Assembly: GCA_012295275.1 (NCBI GenBank)
Contig: CM022665.1
Span: forward strand, 32,374,022 to 32,438,021
Reading direction: 5' to 3'
Length of the DNA: 64,000 bases
From: Chrysomallon squamiferum
Lineage: Eukaryota > Mollusca > Gastropoda > Neomphalida > Peltospiridae
The position numbers and the translations under genes were made by a program. Positions 53,041 to 64,000 of this stretch are shown piece by piece. Each line of letters starts with the position of its first letter. The first letter of the stretch is position 1. The notes beneath the pieces are model-generated. The model worked only from the letters and a program-made list of their open reading frames with translations. It ran no database searches and had not been told where the DNA came from.

Positions 53041-54385
53041 ACCATCACCATTACTGCTGTTTCACTAATACATCTGTTACAACGACTGCTAGAAAAAACT
53101 TCATCATTACTACAGTCAAAATTATTTAATTTTAATATTTTGAGCCACGTAACAGATATATATTATATACATATATTCTCAGGCAGATATAGTATTATTA
53201 TTACCTCATCGACTACAATTATTATTATTATTATTATTATTATTATTTAATATTTTGTCTGAGATGGCTGTAACTCATTAATATGTGGGTAGTACTTATT
53301 AACAGGTAAAGGCTATAAATGTATTTTTCTTTTTGATTTCAATTAATTAATTAATTAATTTATTTATTTACAGAAAGAAGACATTTCAATACAGTTATCA
53401 TAATGAGTCCGCGGATTTTCACTTCCCTGTTACTATCGCCAGCTACTCTGCTCACCCGCCAAAAACAGCGCCTTCATCCTTTCCATTAGATCAACCAGGC
53501 GATGACGGAATGAACACCCAAAGAGGCATAACCAAATCTTACGACAACAACGTACTTCCCCGGATGACAGGTAATAAGAACAACTGCAAAATGACAAGAA
53601 ACTATCTTCTGTCTGAAAGACGATCTTACCAAAACAGTGCAAGAGATATAAATAATAAACTGACGAAGCCAAACGAACGCATAATAAAACCGTCAAAACA
53701 TGGCTTCCATCCCCGCAGTTATTCGCCAACTTTTAAATGTTTGGTCGAAGCGTCGGAGAAATTGCACATACTAATAGCTGAATCTTCTAAATACAATCAC
53801 GGCATGTCGGATTTGCCTAGTGTGGAAAGTTCCGTCACTTTACAAGACGGTTCGCTAGAAGAACGTTGTGCTATTACTAGTCAATACGGTGCTTCGGAAT
53901 CTGATTATACAGACAGCATTTCTACTATGAACTATAGTAACAGTGCCTCGGATACTATAGCAGCCAAACGGAACGGAGCCGCTGACATTAAAATTAACGA
54001 TACAACATCTGAGATCCATTTGTTTTTACCACATCTTCCTGACGAATCCAAACGGAAGTATAAGAAAGAGTTCGTTCAGAGAAAACATGTTGTTGACGCA
54101 TGCACAGTGACGGAAAGCAACATGTTTCCGGTTATCAACGGAATTGCTTCTAATAATAGTAATAATAACGGAATAGCGGATACATCTCACAGAGCTCGGG
54201 CTGAGATTCCAAATAGAAAAAGAACTCAGAACAGACGATCTTTGTCACCTCCGAAACAACGCGGTAAAAACAAGTTAGTTAGAACAAAAACTTTCGACTT
54301 ACACGAACCTTATTTAAAAGGCGAAATGCTAAAAGAAACTTTGGACGATTTTCCAACCCTGGTTTCTCAGAGAAGTCCAGACTAG
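45364..54385 (+). CDS. Uncharacterised 410-aa protein encoded by two exons separated by a 7.8-kb intron
   Basis: Exon 1 is 45364-45584 (starts MPSLVSQEEGDEQ, ends in codon AG|); exon 2 is 53374-54385, preceded by a pyrimidine-poor but valid ATTTACAG acceptor and ending in TAG. Phases match: AG plus A gives Arg, and the reading stays open across the join (SEP-R-KKTFQYSYHNES). Exon 2 is open from its acceptor, so the Met at 53510 is internal. The total is 1233 nt, or 410 aa. The N-terminal part (about 10-75) has a mixed, possibly folded composition with FRLWVDGRIETIPTFLF. The rest is Ser/Asn-rich and mostly disordered, with a short ordered-looking patch (FKCLVEASEKLHILIAESSK), a basic Arg/Lys stretch near the C-terminus (RKRTQNRRSLSPPKQRGK) and a conserved-looking tail (TKTFDLHEPYLKGEMLKETL). 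No signal peptide or TM segment is seen. I do not recognise the family. Extra exons inside the intron are not excluded. Confidence 0.6.
51280..51339 (+). repeat. Perfect (TC)n in the intron
   Basis: 60 bases of uninterrupted TC followed by a TG-rich stretch. Confidence 0.96.
51950..52240 (+). repeat. 21-bp AT-rich minisatellite, about 12-13 units
   Basis: Seven consecutive units of exactly 21 bp can be laid out from 51971 to 52117, each close to TTATAAATATATTTGTATATG. One 24-bp variant (52118-52141) and further diverged units follow, and diverged units also precede. It lies inside the long intron. Confidence 0.85.
52394..52461 (+). repeat. Compound (AAT)n-(AAAT)n
   Basis: AAT units followed directly by AAAT units. 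Confidence 0.95.
52955..53039 (+). repeat. (TTTA)n-(TTA)n
   Basis: TTTA units followed by about 60 bases of TTA. Confidence 0.95.
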
Positions 54386-54610
54386 TTTTATGGGTGTTCA
54401 TACTTTCATACATTAATTTATATTAAATTGTTTTATTCAGAATTTAAATGTGCTTATGATATATTATCATTAGAAATGGCTAAAACTAAAATGAAAAAAT
54501 GATATCTTTAATTTATCATGAACTAAAACATTAAATTAAAATGTTATTTGGCCAGTGTTCAATTTTTATACCAGTGAAATACGTATCAGTACGTTATTGC
54601 ATGTAACATA

Positions 54611-54616
54611 AATAAA
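54611..54616 (+). terminator. Candidate polyA signal of the two-exon gene
   Basis: AATAAA, repeated in a short (AAAT)n tract, about 225 bases after the stop codon. Placement is reasonable, but the motif is common in this AT-rich sequence. Confidence 0.3.
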
Positions 54617-55892
54617 TAAATAAATAAATTAAAAATTGAAAAATAAGAAACAGGCAAATCAAATACAGAATGATACATATTAATGCCTTCGTTATTGACA
54701 AACCTTGTGATGCAGATGTTATAATCGCCTATGTTGTGTGTGTGTGTGTGTGCAAACATACATACACATACCGACGAACATGTTTCTAAGTTTGTTTTAT
54801 TTTTATACCAACACGTATTAATGTACGTAAATATGCGTTTGTACTATATATATTTAAATGGATTTTAACATTTATATTTAATTAATTATTGTATCTGTAG
54901 GTACTGTCATATGTTTTATGCAGTTAAGGAATACCAAATACTTTAATTATTCTAAACCGGTCTATTTAATCTAGATTTTAAAACATATAAACTAAATGAA
55001 TAATTAGGTGAAAATTAAGAATTATTATCTTCTTCTTTCTTTCTTTTTCTTTTTTTTTTTTTTTTTAAGAAAGGAACGAAAAAGGAAACAAATCAATAAA
55101 AAAAAATGTTCAGTATATATGACTGCAAAGTATATGGTAGACATTAATAAATGATAGGTGACACCACAACATGATCAATAGATTATTCACATTTTCAAGT
55201 TGTCAAAACACTGTTTTGAAGCCACCTCTGCCATGGATATTATCTTAAAACATTTTACACTTAACAACAGACAGCTGTTAGAGTGAATCCGTGGAATGTT
55301 GCCATTCAGTAAACTGAATCAATACATTGATAATTAGTTATTTTCTGTAATGAATGGATGAACGTTTTTTGACACTTCAGACTTTTTTTAATATTAACAC
55401 CTATTAGGTATCATCATTTTATTTATTTGTTTATTTGATTTGATTTGATTTGATTTTTATTTGATTTATATATTGAAAAATGCATATAACACTGTATAAT
55501 AAGTAAAATCCACATTTAAACTTGATAATCTACTTCTGTCGACTGACATGAAGAAAGCCACATTTTATTTACAACCATCAAATCCTATGCTGTTCTCTCT
55601 TTTGAAACACATGCTGGGTGTGGCTGGGGCGGGAAATATCACTCAGACGTACAAAAAAGGAATGATTCTACCATCCTTTATGACCCAACTTTCAAATTTC
55701 TCAATACATTAAAATAAAAATAGAACAAAATAATAGATAATGCTTACAATTTAGTCTTTAAACGGATCGATTTTTATTACAATAAATCATTTCCCCGATA
55801 GATATATTAAGCTAAATTACGCAGAAATGTATTCTAAAATATCTAAAAAAAGAAAACAGTAACAAAAAACTTACATTTACGTTCAGAGGCCC

Positions 55893-56379
55893 TACATTCT
55901 ATCAGGAGAATCAACTAAGTCGTCTTACAACGGGTCCCAGCTCACTGTGGCTTACCTGGAAATGAGAATGAAGACAGACTGGCAAAACTAGGTGCAGGTA
56001 ATGAACATGAGGATAACTGGGTGTCATATGAAGAGATGAAATCCCATACTACATCTCTCCCAATCAAACCAATGACTGTTACCCACTATTATGTCATGAA
56101 CAAGTCATCATTTTCTGATTAAGGACTGAACACAGCAGGCTCAGTATGCATAAGAGATTCCGGCTGGAATCTTCTTCCATGTGCTGCTGTGGAGAAGCAG
56201 AACAGACAACTGAACATGTCATCTAAAACTGCATAAACCTACATCAGCTCAGGGAGACTGCCTGGACGACTACAACAACTCTCCAAAAGAAGCTGTATGA
56301 CAAAAAAGTGAACTACAGAGAACTGTATCATTCATAGTCACTGCTATCTTGACGTGGTGTCAAAAAAAAAAAAAAAAAA

Positions 56380-56388
<9 letters not shown>
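55893..56388 (+). mobile_element. 5'-truncated non-LTR retrotransposon (LINE) 3' end with RNase H remnant and polyA tail
   Basis: From about 55893 a frame reads LHSIRRIN, a stop, then VVLQRVPAHCGLPGNENEDR and LAKLGA, the unmistakable C-terminal RNase H block (VPAHCGxxGNExAD) of jockey/I-like LINEs. After a stop and frameshift near 56120 the tail continues with a CCCGEAEQTTEHVI Cys/His motif and LRETAWTTTTTLQKKLYDKK, then a stop, a short 3' UTR and a 27-base polyA (56362-56388). The Asp of the GNE-x-AD motif is kept (EDR), but stops make the copy dead. The reverse transcriptase part is missing through 5' truncation. Confidence 0.85.
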
Positions 56389-56443
<55 letters not shown>

Positions 56444-56471
56444 AGAAACACAGACACACACACACACACAC
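56389..56471 (+). repeat. (GA)n then (CA)n microsatellite grown on the LINE polyA tail
   Basis: About 50 bases of perfect GA directly abut the LINE polyA, then a short AAG stretch and a (CA)n run (56453-56471). Confidence 0.9.
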
Positions 56472-57161
56472 AATTCACTTTAAGAATTGTTAAAATGAAA
56501 TAGTTTCTAAATAAATTTGAATTCAGAATATTACAATAAAAATAATTAATAATGTCTTAAAATGCTAAATTTATCAAAAAGCATCTGTAAGTTTGTCACA
56601 ACGTCTCTTTCTGTATGTAACTGAAATGTTTTTAAATGAAAGTTGATTTTTGTTTTTTGTTTTTCCGCTAAGACTTTATTTCATTATTTACATTTATCAC
56701 AGATCGTGGGTAAAAAAATAAGAAGAAAAAAGATCAAACTGGAAAATGAAATGGAACAAAGTCGGTTGCCACTCAGAGAATGTCCAGGCATTGTTCTACT
56801 GACATTCATCCTATGTCTAATCTGAAGAAATACTGCATCAAAAGTAACCAAACTGAATTTCAACTAATAAATACATTAAATTCGTCAAAAGTTAGAAGCG
56901 TCAATGAAATTTGTTGGGTAAAGAATAACTCGTTCACGTTTGGTGCACTGACACACGAAAGACTGAGTCTTCGTATTACACTCTAGTTTAACTGCATTCC
57001 CCGAAAATTACAGACAATTATTATCTAGAACTTTACTGAAATATTTTAGCAGATTTTAAATAGTAATTATATCAATCTACGCGGTTTGTTTAAAACACTG
57101 ACACATAAGATATAGAGTTCTGGAAGAAGGGCTTTTTGCTTCTGTTATTTCAGACGAAGAA

Positions 57162-57208
57162 AACAACAACAACAACAACAACAACATAATAATAATAATA
57201 ATAATAAA
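57162..57208 (+). repeat. Compound (AAC)n-(AAT)n
   Basis: AAC units pass directly into AAT units. Confidence 0.93.
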
Positions 57209-57984
57209 GTGAAATCGTTTCACACATAACATGTGCATGTCCTTGGTTTGTTTTGCGCTAACACACGAGTAAACACACTTGTATGAAGTTCTGGATGGGT
57301 TAGAAGAAAGGGGTGATTAATTAATATTTTTGTCATACTGAAAAATAACAAATAAAATTCATAAATAAAAAATATAAAAATGCATCAAAAACTGAATGTT
57401 ATCTGAAAACCATATAATAAAGAATGCATATTAGAATTAAATTTGTCAAAGTTTATATATTGAAAAACAATTATTGGAAAAAAAAACGGTTTCCCAATTG
57501 TTCCGTTCCCAAATGAACTTGAACAGCCTGTAGAAAGGGCAAAAGAACAAATAGAAATGGGCAAAAAAATAAAAAAATAAAAAGGGTTTCTAGAGATTAG
57601 ATGATATAAATCAGAATCAGCTTATTCCAATCACAAAGAGAGATTATTCGTTATCTTTGTATCAGGAACGGTGAATTTTTTAGAGACCGTTTGCCCAAAC
57701 TGGAGAAAATTTCTAATCTAATTTTTCTTGTCATAACTGAAATTTGAGATTTCATTATTATAATGGTATTTTCATCATTATCATCATCATAATTATAATT
57801 ATTATAATACTGATAGCCTATTTTTCAAAATAAATGGAGAAATAAAAAATATATATATTTATTTCTAAAAGGTTTAAAAAATAAAAATAATGTAACGTAG
57901 CGCATACATATTTAAAATTTATATTATTTATTTATGTATTATTATTAAGAAAATTTTGTGGAGGCGTTGTCGTTGTTTTAATTC

Positions 57985-58029
<45 letters not shown>

Positions 58030-59447
58030 AATACACTAGTTTAATGTTAAACATGAACTTGACAACATGGTTTATGACAGTTATAATGCTATTAATGGCT
58101 GGACTAGAGTATACTATATCCGGATAAGAAAATCCTCCCATGAATTCTTTTGTAAAAAATTAGTAAACAACAACAACAAGAAAAATAACAACCAGAAAAG
58201 AACCAAAAAATATCATAAATACTGTAAAATATAATAATACATTGTAGTGATGAATAAAAATTAAAGATATTATTATTCTGCTTTCTTCGTTAAGTAAAAT
58301 ACGTTTATCCACCCAGTTTTTGCTGATATAATTTACATCAAGTTTTACACACAAATAAATGATATACAAAAGCTTGTTAAAGTTTTGATAAACATAACAA
58401 ATTATACACTCAGTAACATGCAAATTCATTAATCAGCAATTAAATAGCAGACTCTGTTTTATTTATTCACACATACCAGACAAACTGAAAATGAACTTCA
58501 TCAACAAGTTTATTTCTTTGCTAGACAGGAGGATTAATACCTATATACTCAAAGGGGGTTAAAAAAAATAAACCTTCAGCTGCCAAAAAAAGAAAAAAAA
58601 AGAATAGAAAAGAAAAAAAAAAGAGTACATTTATATGTATTACAACAAATGACAGCGTGAGGTAAATAAAATATATTGCTGAAATAAAAATGGCTGTATT
58701 GAAACAAAATAACCAAAATGTTTCCAACACGTCCCCTCCAAAACTAAAATGTTATTATTAATTTGTATACAGTTATGTATATATGTCTGCATGTATGTAT
58801 GTATGTACTACTACTGCCACTGTTGTTGCAACAACTACGTCTGTCGTACGTATTTATTTTTTTATTTTGTGTTTATCTAGCTAATACTTATTTGATCATC
58901 TTGGTATCTTATTTTATTTTTCCATTCTTGGTTCTTAGTTTTATATTTCGTAAAAAGCGTTTGAATATTGTTAGATTTCATTTATGAAATCTGCAAAAAA
59001 AAAAAAAAAAATAAGACATATATGAAATAATTATTCTTAAATACACACAGACAGAAAAACAGACATTCGTATGTGTACACATTCATATACATATGTGCCG
59101 AGAGACAGACAACAGACACATAAACACATACATAAACACAGTAATACACATACATAAATATTAACAAATGCATATAATGGTATGTTTCAAGCAAATTCCA
59201 AAGGTGTCATTTTACGTAAGTATAATATTTCACAGTAATAATATTTCACAGATTAACAAAGTGATCATGATAGAAAAAGACTTCTTTTAAATACAAACTG
59301 TTCTGATCTTACTTCCTGATCGTTTAACACTATAGAATTTCTTTTCAATAAAACATTCAGTGTAAGACCTGTGACTCCAACAGTAAATAGCTAGTTGGTA
59401 CTAACCTCTGTTACCACTTTCGAAATTTCTGTCAGAATAAACGCAAA

Positions 59448-62400
59448 ATGAATTCTTGCCTTTCCTTCATACTTATTGTAGCTGCCATCTGGACTTGCTC
59501 GGATGAAGGTAAGAATGTTTTTTATAAATATATATAAAAGATTCCAGACAATTGTAATATTACTACATATATAGAGTTTCTGACAAATACAAATACAATT
59601 ATAAGGTGTATATATGCTTTATATATAATATTTTTTATATATATAATACTATCTTACATGAATTCATTACCCAGTATTGTTGGAATTTTATATACTTTAT
59701 GCTTATGAGTAAGCCAGATACATACGATGTATTCTTTATTGTTTATTGTCTTTTATCAAAAAGTAATCAATCGATGCTAATCAAAATTATGGCAATTAAT
59801 CTTTGCTGATAAATAGATTATGAATATGCTGTTTGTTTCTGTCAGGATGTTCTTGACTGCATTACTATTTGGTGTAATTGATAAGCAGATTTACGCAGCG
59901 ATAAATTCCACATCAATAAATAATTACTTAAGTGATGGATTATGTTATTATCTATTACGTCATTTAATTTGAAAAATATATTTGATAACAATAAATCTAC
60001 TACTTCTATTAATAATGATGATGATGATGATGATTGTAAATAAATAAATAAATAAATAAATAAAATTACAGATGTTTCAAAGGTAACTGTTGAATTTCTT
60101 TAATTTTTAAATCCGCTTACGTTGGTGTTGTATATATTTGATTCAGGACAAAAAATGACGATGATAATAATAAAATGAAATGAAATGAAATAAATAAATA
60201 AATAAATTTAACAAATGAAAAATTAAAAGTAAGTTGGAAAAAAACATTTAGTGAAATAACAAAATGGTAATTCATAAAGATAAAAATTTATATTAAGCAA
60301 TATCCAGGTCTATACTCTCAAAATTTGATCAAAACGTAATTATGTCCCCCATGAACTATTAGTTCGTTAACAATCACATCTCTATGATTTGTTTTTTTGG
60401 TAAATGCGCTATATGAACGGCTGAATACTTTTCTGCTGTTTGGAGATCTTGCTATTTCCACTCACATGTTTGTAATGTTAAGGCGAAACACTACATAGAA
60501 TTTTTTATTATTAGATATCAAGAAAATGGTTTCCAACCATTTGATCTAATTTCACACCTAAAATTTCCCACTTGATCTAAAGGAAAAAATTAGGTTTTCT
60601 TCCCATTTGATCTAGTTTTTAATGCTCACTAGACTATGTCGGTGATGTTAAGTTGTGCTGGAGGGTGCATGGACAGTTACAAATGGAGGTGATCAGTTTC
60701 TGCAAATTATCTAATGGAAAGATGAAGAAATCCATTATTGTCGCTACCACCAAGTATCTATGCAACACTGGCATCATATCTGCTGACCTCTTGTCATACA
60801 TGTTGCTTCCAGTCAAGACTGAAGTTAATAAAACCTTTCAACTGTTGAAGACTGAAGCAGAAAGAAACAACTTCAACCTGGAGCCACATATTTTCCAGAT
60901 CGACATTGAGAAAACTGTCACCAATATTGCAAGGGAAGTGTTCAAGGGGGTCCAGGTGGGCGTGCTTTTTCCAAAAAAACCAAACACTATGGAGCATATT
61001 GGACCTACTCTCGTGTGCATAGAAGAGGCGGCATTCGACAGATGTGGAACTAGAGCCAAGGTCCTCCCACTCATCCCACTGGAACAGGTTGAACACTGCA
61101 CAGAGCCCCCAACTAACTTACACGCTTTTATAATCCGCTGTGAGTTTTGAAATGAACTATCCCAGTTACCCACCTAATAGCATATTACGTAATTCCCACT
61201 TGATCTAATACTATTTTAATCACTATTGATTTTTTTTAGATCAAATGGGAAGACACTAAGAAGATTTATGATCGACATGAATAATTTATTGTACTTTGTT
61301 CTGACTATCCTCTATAACACAACATAACAAGACATGACATAGCAAAACATGACATAATATAGTATAGTTTAACACAGAGTAACCTGACTCAACACAGTGT
61401 GGTACAGTACAAAGCAATACATAATAATAAAGAACAAAAACAGGATAAATCAGTTATATTATTAAAAACAGACCAATAAAGAACATTTACCATAAAATTA
61501 TCCTAAGATTATAAGTAATAAAAAAATAAACAAACAAATAAATAAGGCAACTTTATTAATTTGATTAAATAAATTTACTGTCATTGACTGACGTTGTATA
61601 AAGGATTTAATATAAAGAATATAAGTTATGAGTTGTTAAGGATCAGTGCATTTTTTTAAATTTTGTACATAAAAACATCTACACCTGTCTGTCCTTATTC
61701 TGAAAGTATTGACAAAAGTGTTGCGTTTTCAGTTTAATTCATGCTACGTCGTTTATCCGACAAAGACAGAAAGAAAAATAATGAACAAATAACAATTTAA
61801 CTAAAGTTTACACATATATTAGCGCACAAAAGAAGTCAGGCTAGTGTGTTTTTCTAAAAGGAGTCATGAAAAAAGAAAAACACTGTAAACACTTATAAAC
61901 ATTCTTAAAAGACCGCGAAGTACATACCGCAGCATTTAATAAAACTGTCCTGGTAATCTAGAAAACAGAGTAATGATTGGATTACGACTCACCTTTAAAA
62001 CAGAGGATGTATATGTGTATGTATGTAGTGATATTATAAAGAGAATACAAGACTTCATTAGATCAAAAAGATGTATGTATATGGGTGTATGCGTATAAAA
62101 TGTGGAAAGGGGAAGGTGATAAAATGAATAACACTATGGTTTTGTCTGTTAACAGTTAATTATATTTCTCATTAAATGTCCATCCAGGCTGCAATCCTTC
62201 TCACTATCACGAAACCTTCCATAAATCGTACACTGTATGTTATATATAAATAATAAGTTAAATATATAATTAATAATTTCTGTTTTAAAACTTTGTTATT
62301 GTTTTGTTTTGTTTTTCGGAATTTATAGAACTCTTACCAGGGAAACTACTTTATAAGTCTGCTTGCTATGGTTCGGAGGGCGACATTCTGCTTAAGCCAT

Positions 62401-64000
62401 CTTGTGCAGAAAAGGAACGTATGGCGATAGATACTCTGTACGCTTTAACAAAGCCAACAGAATGTCCCAAAGAAATGACGTATGCATACACCAACTTGAC
62501 TTACTGCTGCGATTACGACAAGAACGACTGTAAGGAAGTATACAACGGCACAGCCAAGTTTAATTACTACAGGGTGTTCACTGGAAAACGTAACGGCACT
62601 AGACGAGCATCGTACCAGAAAATATCTGGTGTATGCCACATAGACAGAAACTTTACCACGTATATGCGGATGACGTTTGTTTGTATCACAGGTATTTAAG
62701 ACGATGATGATGATGATCATCAACAACATCTTGTTGTTGTTATTGCTATTATTATGTTAGTGGTATATTACATTAAGTTACATTACCTCACATTGCATTA
62801 CATTACATTAATATTCAGCAAAGAGTAAAATAGTCTAGACTCAATATATTAGCAGAAATTGTTCGAATTAACTACATTCATATAGGTCCTAATGTGATTT
62901 TACGCCTTGGTGTAATGAAAACAGATTCTGTGTAATAACTGTTTTAATTAAAACTCAAATACACAAATACACACACAAGAATATAGGTATACATACAAAT
63001 ATATAGATACACATAATCATTTTGGCTTGGTTGTGTAAAAACATATAACTATCAATTTCAGAAAACGTGATGTCGAGCTTTGGTAACAGCCAACCTGTAT
63101 CGTCCACAGCCGTTTACCTGCACAGTTCAGATTATCCAAATGTGACCAACGACGTCGACTCTAAAGTCGTTTGTAGCGTCTCTGCCTCATGTGACACCCG
63201 AATCATCATCACCGCTATTGACTTATCGCTTACCAATGAAACAACTCTTGAAATCATAGACGGGAAAAACACGAAACAATTTACACGGAGAGAAAACACT
63301 GGCTTTAAAATCGCAATAATATACACAAGTTCGAATCATTTTATTAAAGTAATATTTCGAAATGAAAAGCATGTAAGAGATGGAAAAATGTGGCTGCAGT
63401 TTAATGGTAGGTATCGTTCACATATAATGCATAGATACCAACATATGAACGTAACATTTTTATATATACACAGAGATGCTTTTAACCTTTCGGTTTTTTA
63501 AATATTTGTTTCAGATTTGTTGTTGCTTTAGGTTACAGTATTTTTTTTTAAATTTCGACATTTTATTACTGACACTGGTAATATTACTGTTAAAATTATT
63601 TTGCTATAAACCAGTCATAAAAACAATGACTGGAAGTGTCTGTGTGAAATCAGATATCCATTTTATTGCTATTATTTATATATGTACCACAAAATATTCT
63701 AATTTTTTTTTTATCTTATTAGAAAAATACTACGAACGACAAGTTTCCAAACACCTATTTTGTATCATTGTTTTCTTCAGTTCAGTTCTTCTTAAACGTG
63801 AATGAAATTACTCAGGGATTAAAGAAACTAAACGGATGGAAATACGTCTAAATTATTTCTGTTTATAGAGAAAATTCTTGTCAAAGCAGATATATCGTTT
63901 ATTTACTCTAACCGTTTATAAACCATTTTCACTGTTCTGTTTTTCTTCATTTTAGCCTCATACTCTGGATCGTATCTAAATCTGTCTTGTGGAACGGGGG
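59448..64000 (+). CDS. Secreted/surface Cys-rich (possibly SUEL lectin-like) plus CUB domain protein, 5' part; continues past window
   Basis: Coding exons are 59448-59508, 62329-62691, 63062-63406 and 63956 onward. All introns are phase 1, the classic pattern for shuffled extracellular modules. Exon 1 encodes a signal peptide (MNSCLSFILIVAAIWTCS). Exon 2 (residues 21-141) carries eight Cys, several N-glycosylation sequons, and a shape resembling galactose-binding SUEL lectin domains: it starts YKSACYGSEGDILLKPSC and ends YMRMTFVCI. Exon 3 (142-256) is CUB-like, with SSDYPNVT, a VVCSVSASC Cys region, TLEIIDGKN and a closing MWLQFN. Exon 4 opens with GSYLNLSCGTG, which may begin a second Cys-rich module. 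Such proteins bind carbohydrate or other extracellular ligands in adhesion or immune recognition. CUB is fairly sure; SUEL is a guess from Cys spacing and edge motifs. Whether the protein is secreted or membrane-bound lies outside the window. Confidence 0.72.
60598..61253. mobile_element. Non-autonomous/decayed MULE-type DNA transposon fragment with 17-bp inverted ends
   Basis: TCTTCCCATTTGATCTA at 60598-60614 is repeated as a perfect inverted copy at 61237-61253. Related words (CCATTTGATCTAA at 60537-60549; CCCACTTGATCTAA at 60567-60580 and again at 61195-61208, direct) surround it, so the true edges may lie further out. A reading frame with MULE transposase similarity lies between them. No clear 9-bp target duplication was found directly next to these ends. 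Confidence 0.65.
60653..61150 (+). pseudogene. MULE (Mutator-like) transposase fragment
   Basis: A 165-codon open frame without a proper ATG start, inside the first intron of the Cys-rich/CUB gene. LKTEAERNNFNLEPHIFQID followed by IEKTVTNIAREVFKGVQVG matches the MULE transposase DDE region pattern (L...A...L.P..I..D.E.A....A...F), including an Asp that could be a catalytic residue. LPLIPLEQVE resembles the block that follows in animal MULE-domain proteins. The expected GCxFHxxQ block after the second strand is missing, which with the short length indicates a dead copy. Strand and class are well supported; the exact family is not determined. Confidence 0.72.

Larger units (their letters stand above)
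45585..53373 (+). other. Long intron of the two-exon gene
   Basis: Donor is AAG|GTATTA and acceptor is TTTACAG. The intron holds imperfect (CTA)n at 45640-45700, (TATG)n/(TG)n at 48340-48454, (TG)n at 50229-50256, (TC)n at 51280-51339, a 21-bp minisatellite at 51950-52240, (AAT)n-(AAAT)n at 52394-52461 and (TTA)n at 52955-53039. A 66-codon open stretch at 46522-46722 looks somewhat protein-like but has no splice phase that fits, so it is not called. No mobile element was recognised by eye. Confidence 0.5.
54386..59447. other. Intergenic region between the two-exon gene and the Cys-rich/CUB gene
   Basis: Apart from the LINE tail, this stretch holds (TG)n near 54736-54752, a (GATTT)n pentamer tract at 55435-55465, (AAC)n-(AAT)n at 57162-57208, (TTA)n at 57989-58027 and A-runs. 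No further gene was recognised. Confidence 0.5.
59509..62328 (+). other. First intron of the Cys-rich/CUB gene
   Basis: 2.8-kb phase-1 intron with donor GTAAGA and acceptor TTTATAG. It contains (GAT)n-(AAAT)n near 60015-60063, a decayed MULE transposon fragment (60537-61253), and a degenerate tract with roughly 10-bp periodicity (ACATAACA-like words) at 61315-61420. Confidence 0.6.

Noticed and set aside
53433-53729. 98-codon minus-strand frame
   Set aside because: It lies antisense inside the second exon of the two-exon gene, which has the better splice evidence.
60794-61173. Minus-strand frames over the MULE fragment
   Set aside because: Shadows of the plus-strand transposase frame, which has the family motifs.

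Overview
This is nuclear DNA of a multicellular animal, not of a microbe. It is very AT-rich and crowded with perfect microsatellites. Its protein-coding sequence is split into short exons with GT/AG borders. The protein families (a Bcl-2-like 13 homologue, a TMEM45/DUF716 membrane protein, a secreted Cys-rich plus CUB protein, a small GTPase) and the repeat style suggest an invertebrate, most likely a lophotrochozoan such as a mollusc. The species cannot be told from the sequence.

Layout. Positions 1-20550 are a gene desert of simple repeats: (GA)n/(TC)n, (AAT)n, (AAAT)n, (AAC)n, (GATA)n and long A/T runs. A 1.19-kb pogo/Tigger-like DNA transposon remnant with inverted ends and a TA duplication occupies 20553-21745. 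From 24.8 to 41 kb lies the gene-dense part: an 11-exon gene for a divergent, probably lipid-anchored Rab-like GTPase (24864-30419, +); a convergent single-exon TMEM45-like gene broken by two adjacent in-frame stops (31848-32690, -); and a four-exon BCL2L13 (Bcl-Rambo) homologue (36549-39277, +). A two-exon gene of unknown function with a 7.8-kb intron runs from 45364 to 54385 (+). A 5'-truncated LINE tail sits at about 55893-56388. The last 4.5 kb hold the 5' part of a secreted or surface Cys-rich/CUB protein gene (59448 to beyond the window end, +), whose first intron contains a decayed MULE transposase fragment.

The genes do not form one pathway. BCL2L13 acts at the mitochondrial outer membrane in mitophagy and cell-death control. 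The GTPase probably acts at a cytoplasmic membrane face, TMEM45-like proteins are polytopic membrane proteins, and the Cys-rich/CUB protein is extracellular. The gene models were built by joining exons by hand across splice sites with matching phase. The GTPase, BCL2L13, two-exon and CUB models all stay in frame through every junction. No transcript data were available, so untranslated exons and polyA sites are tentative.
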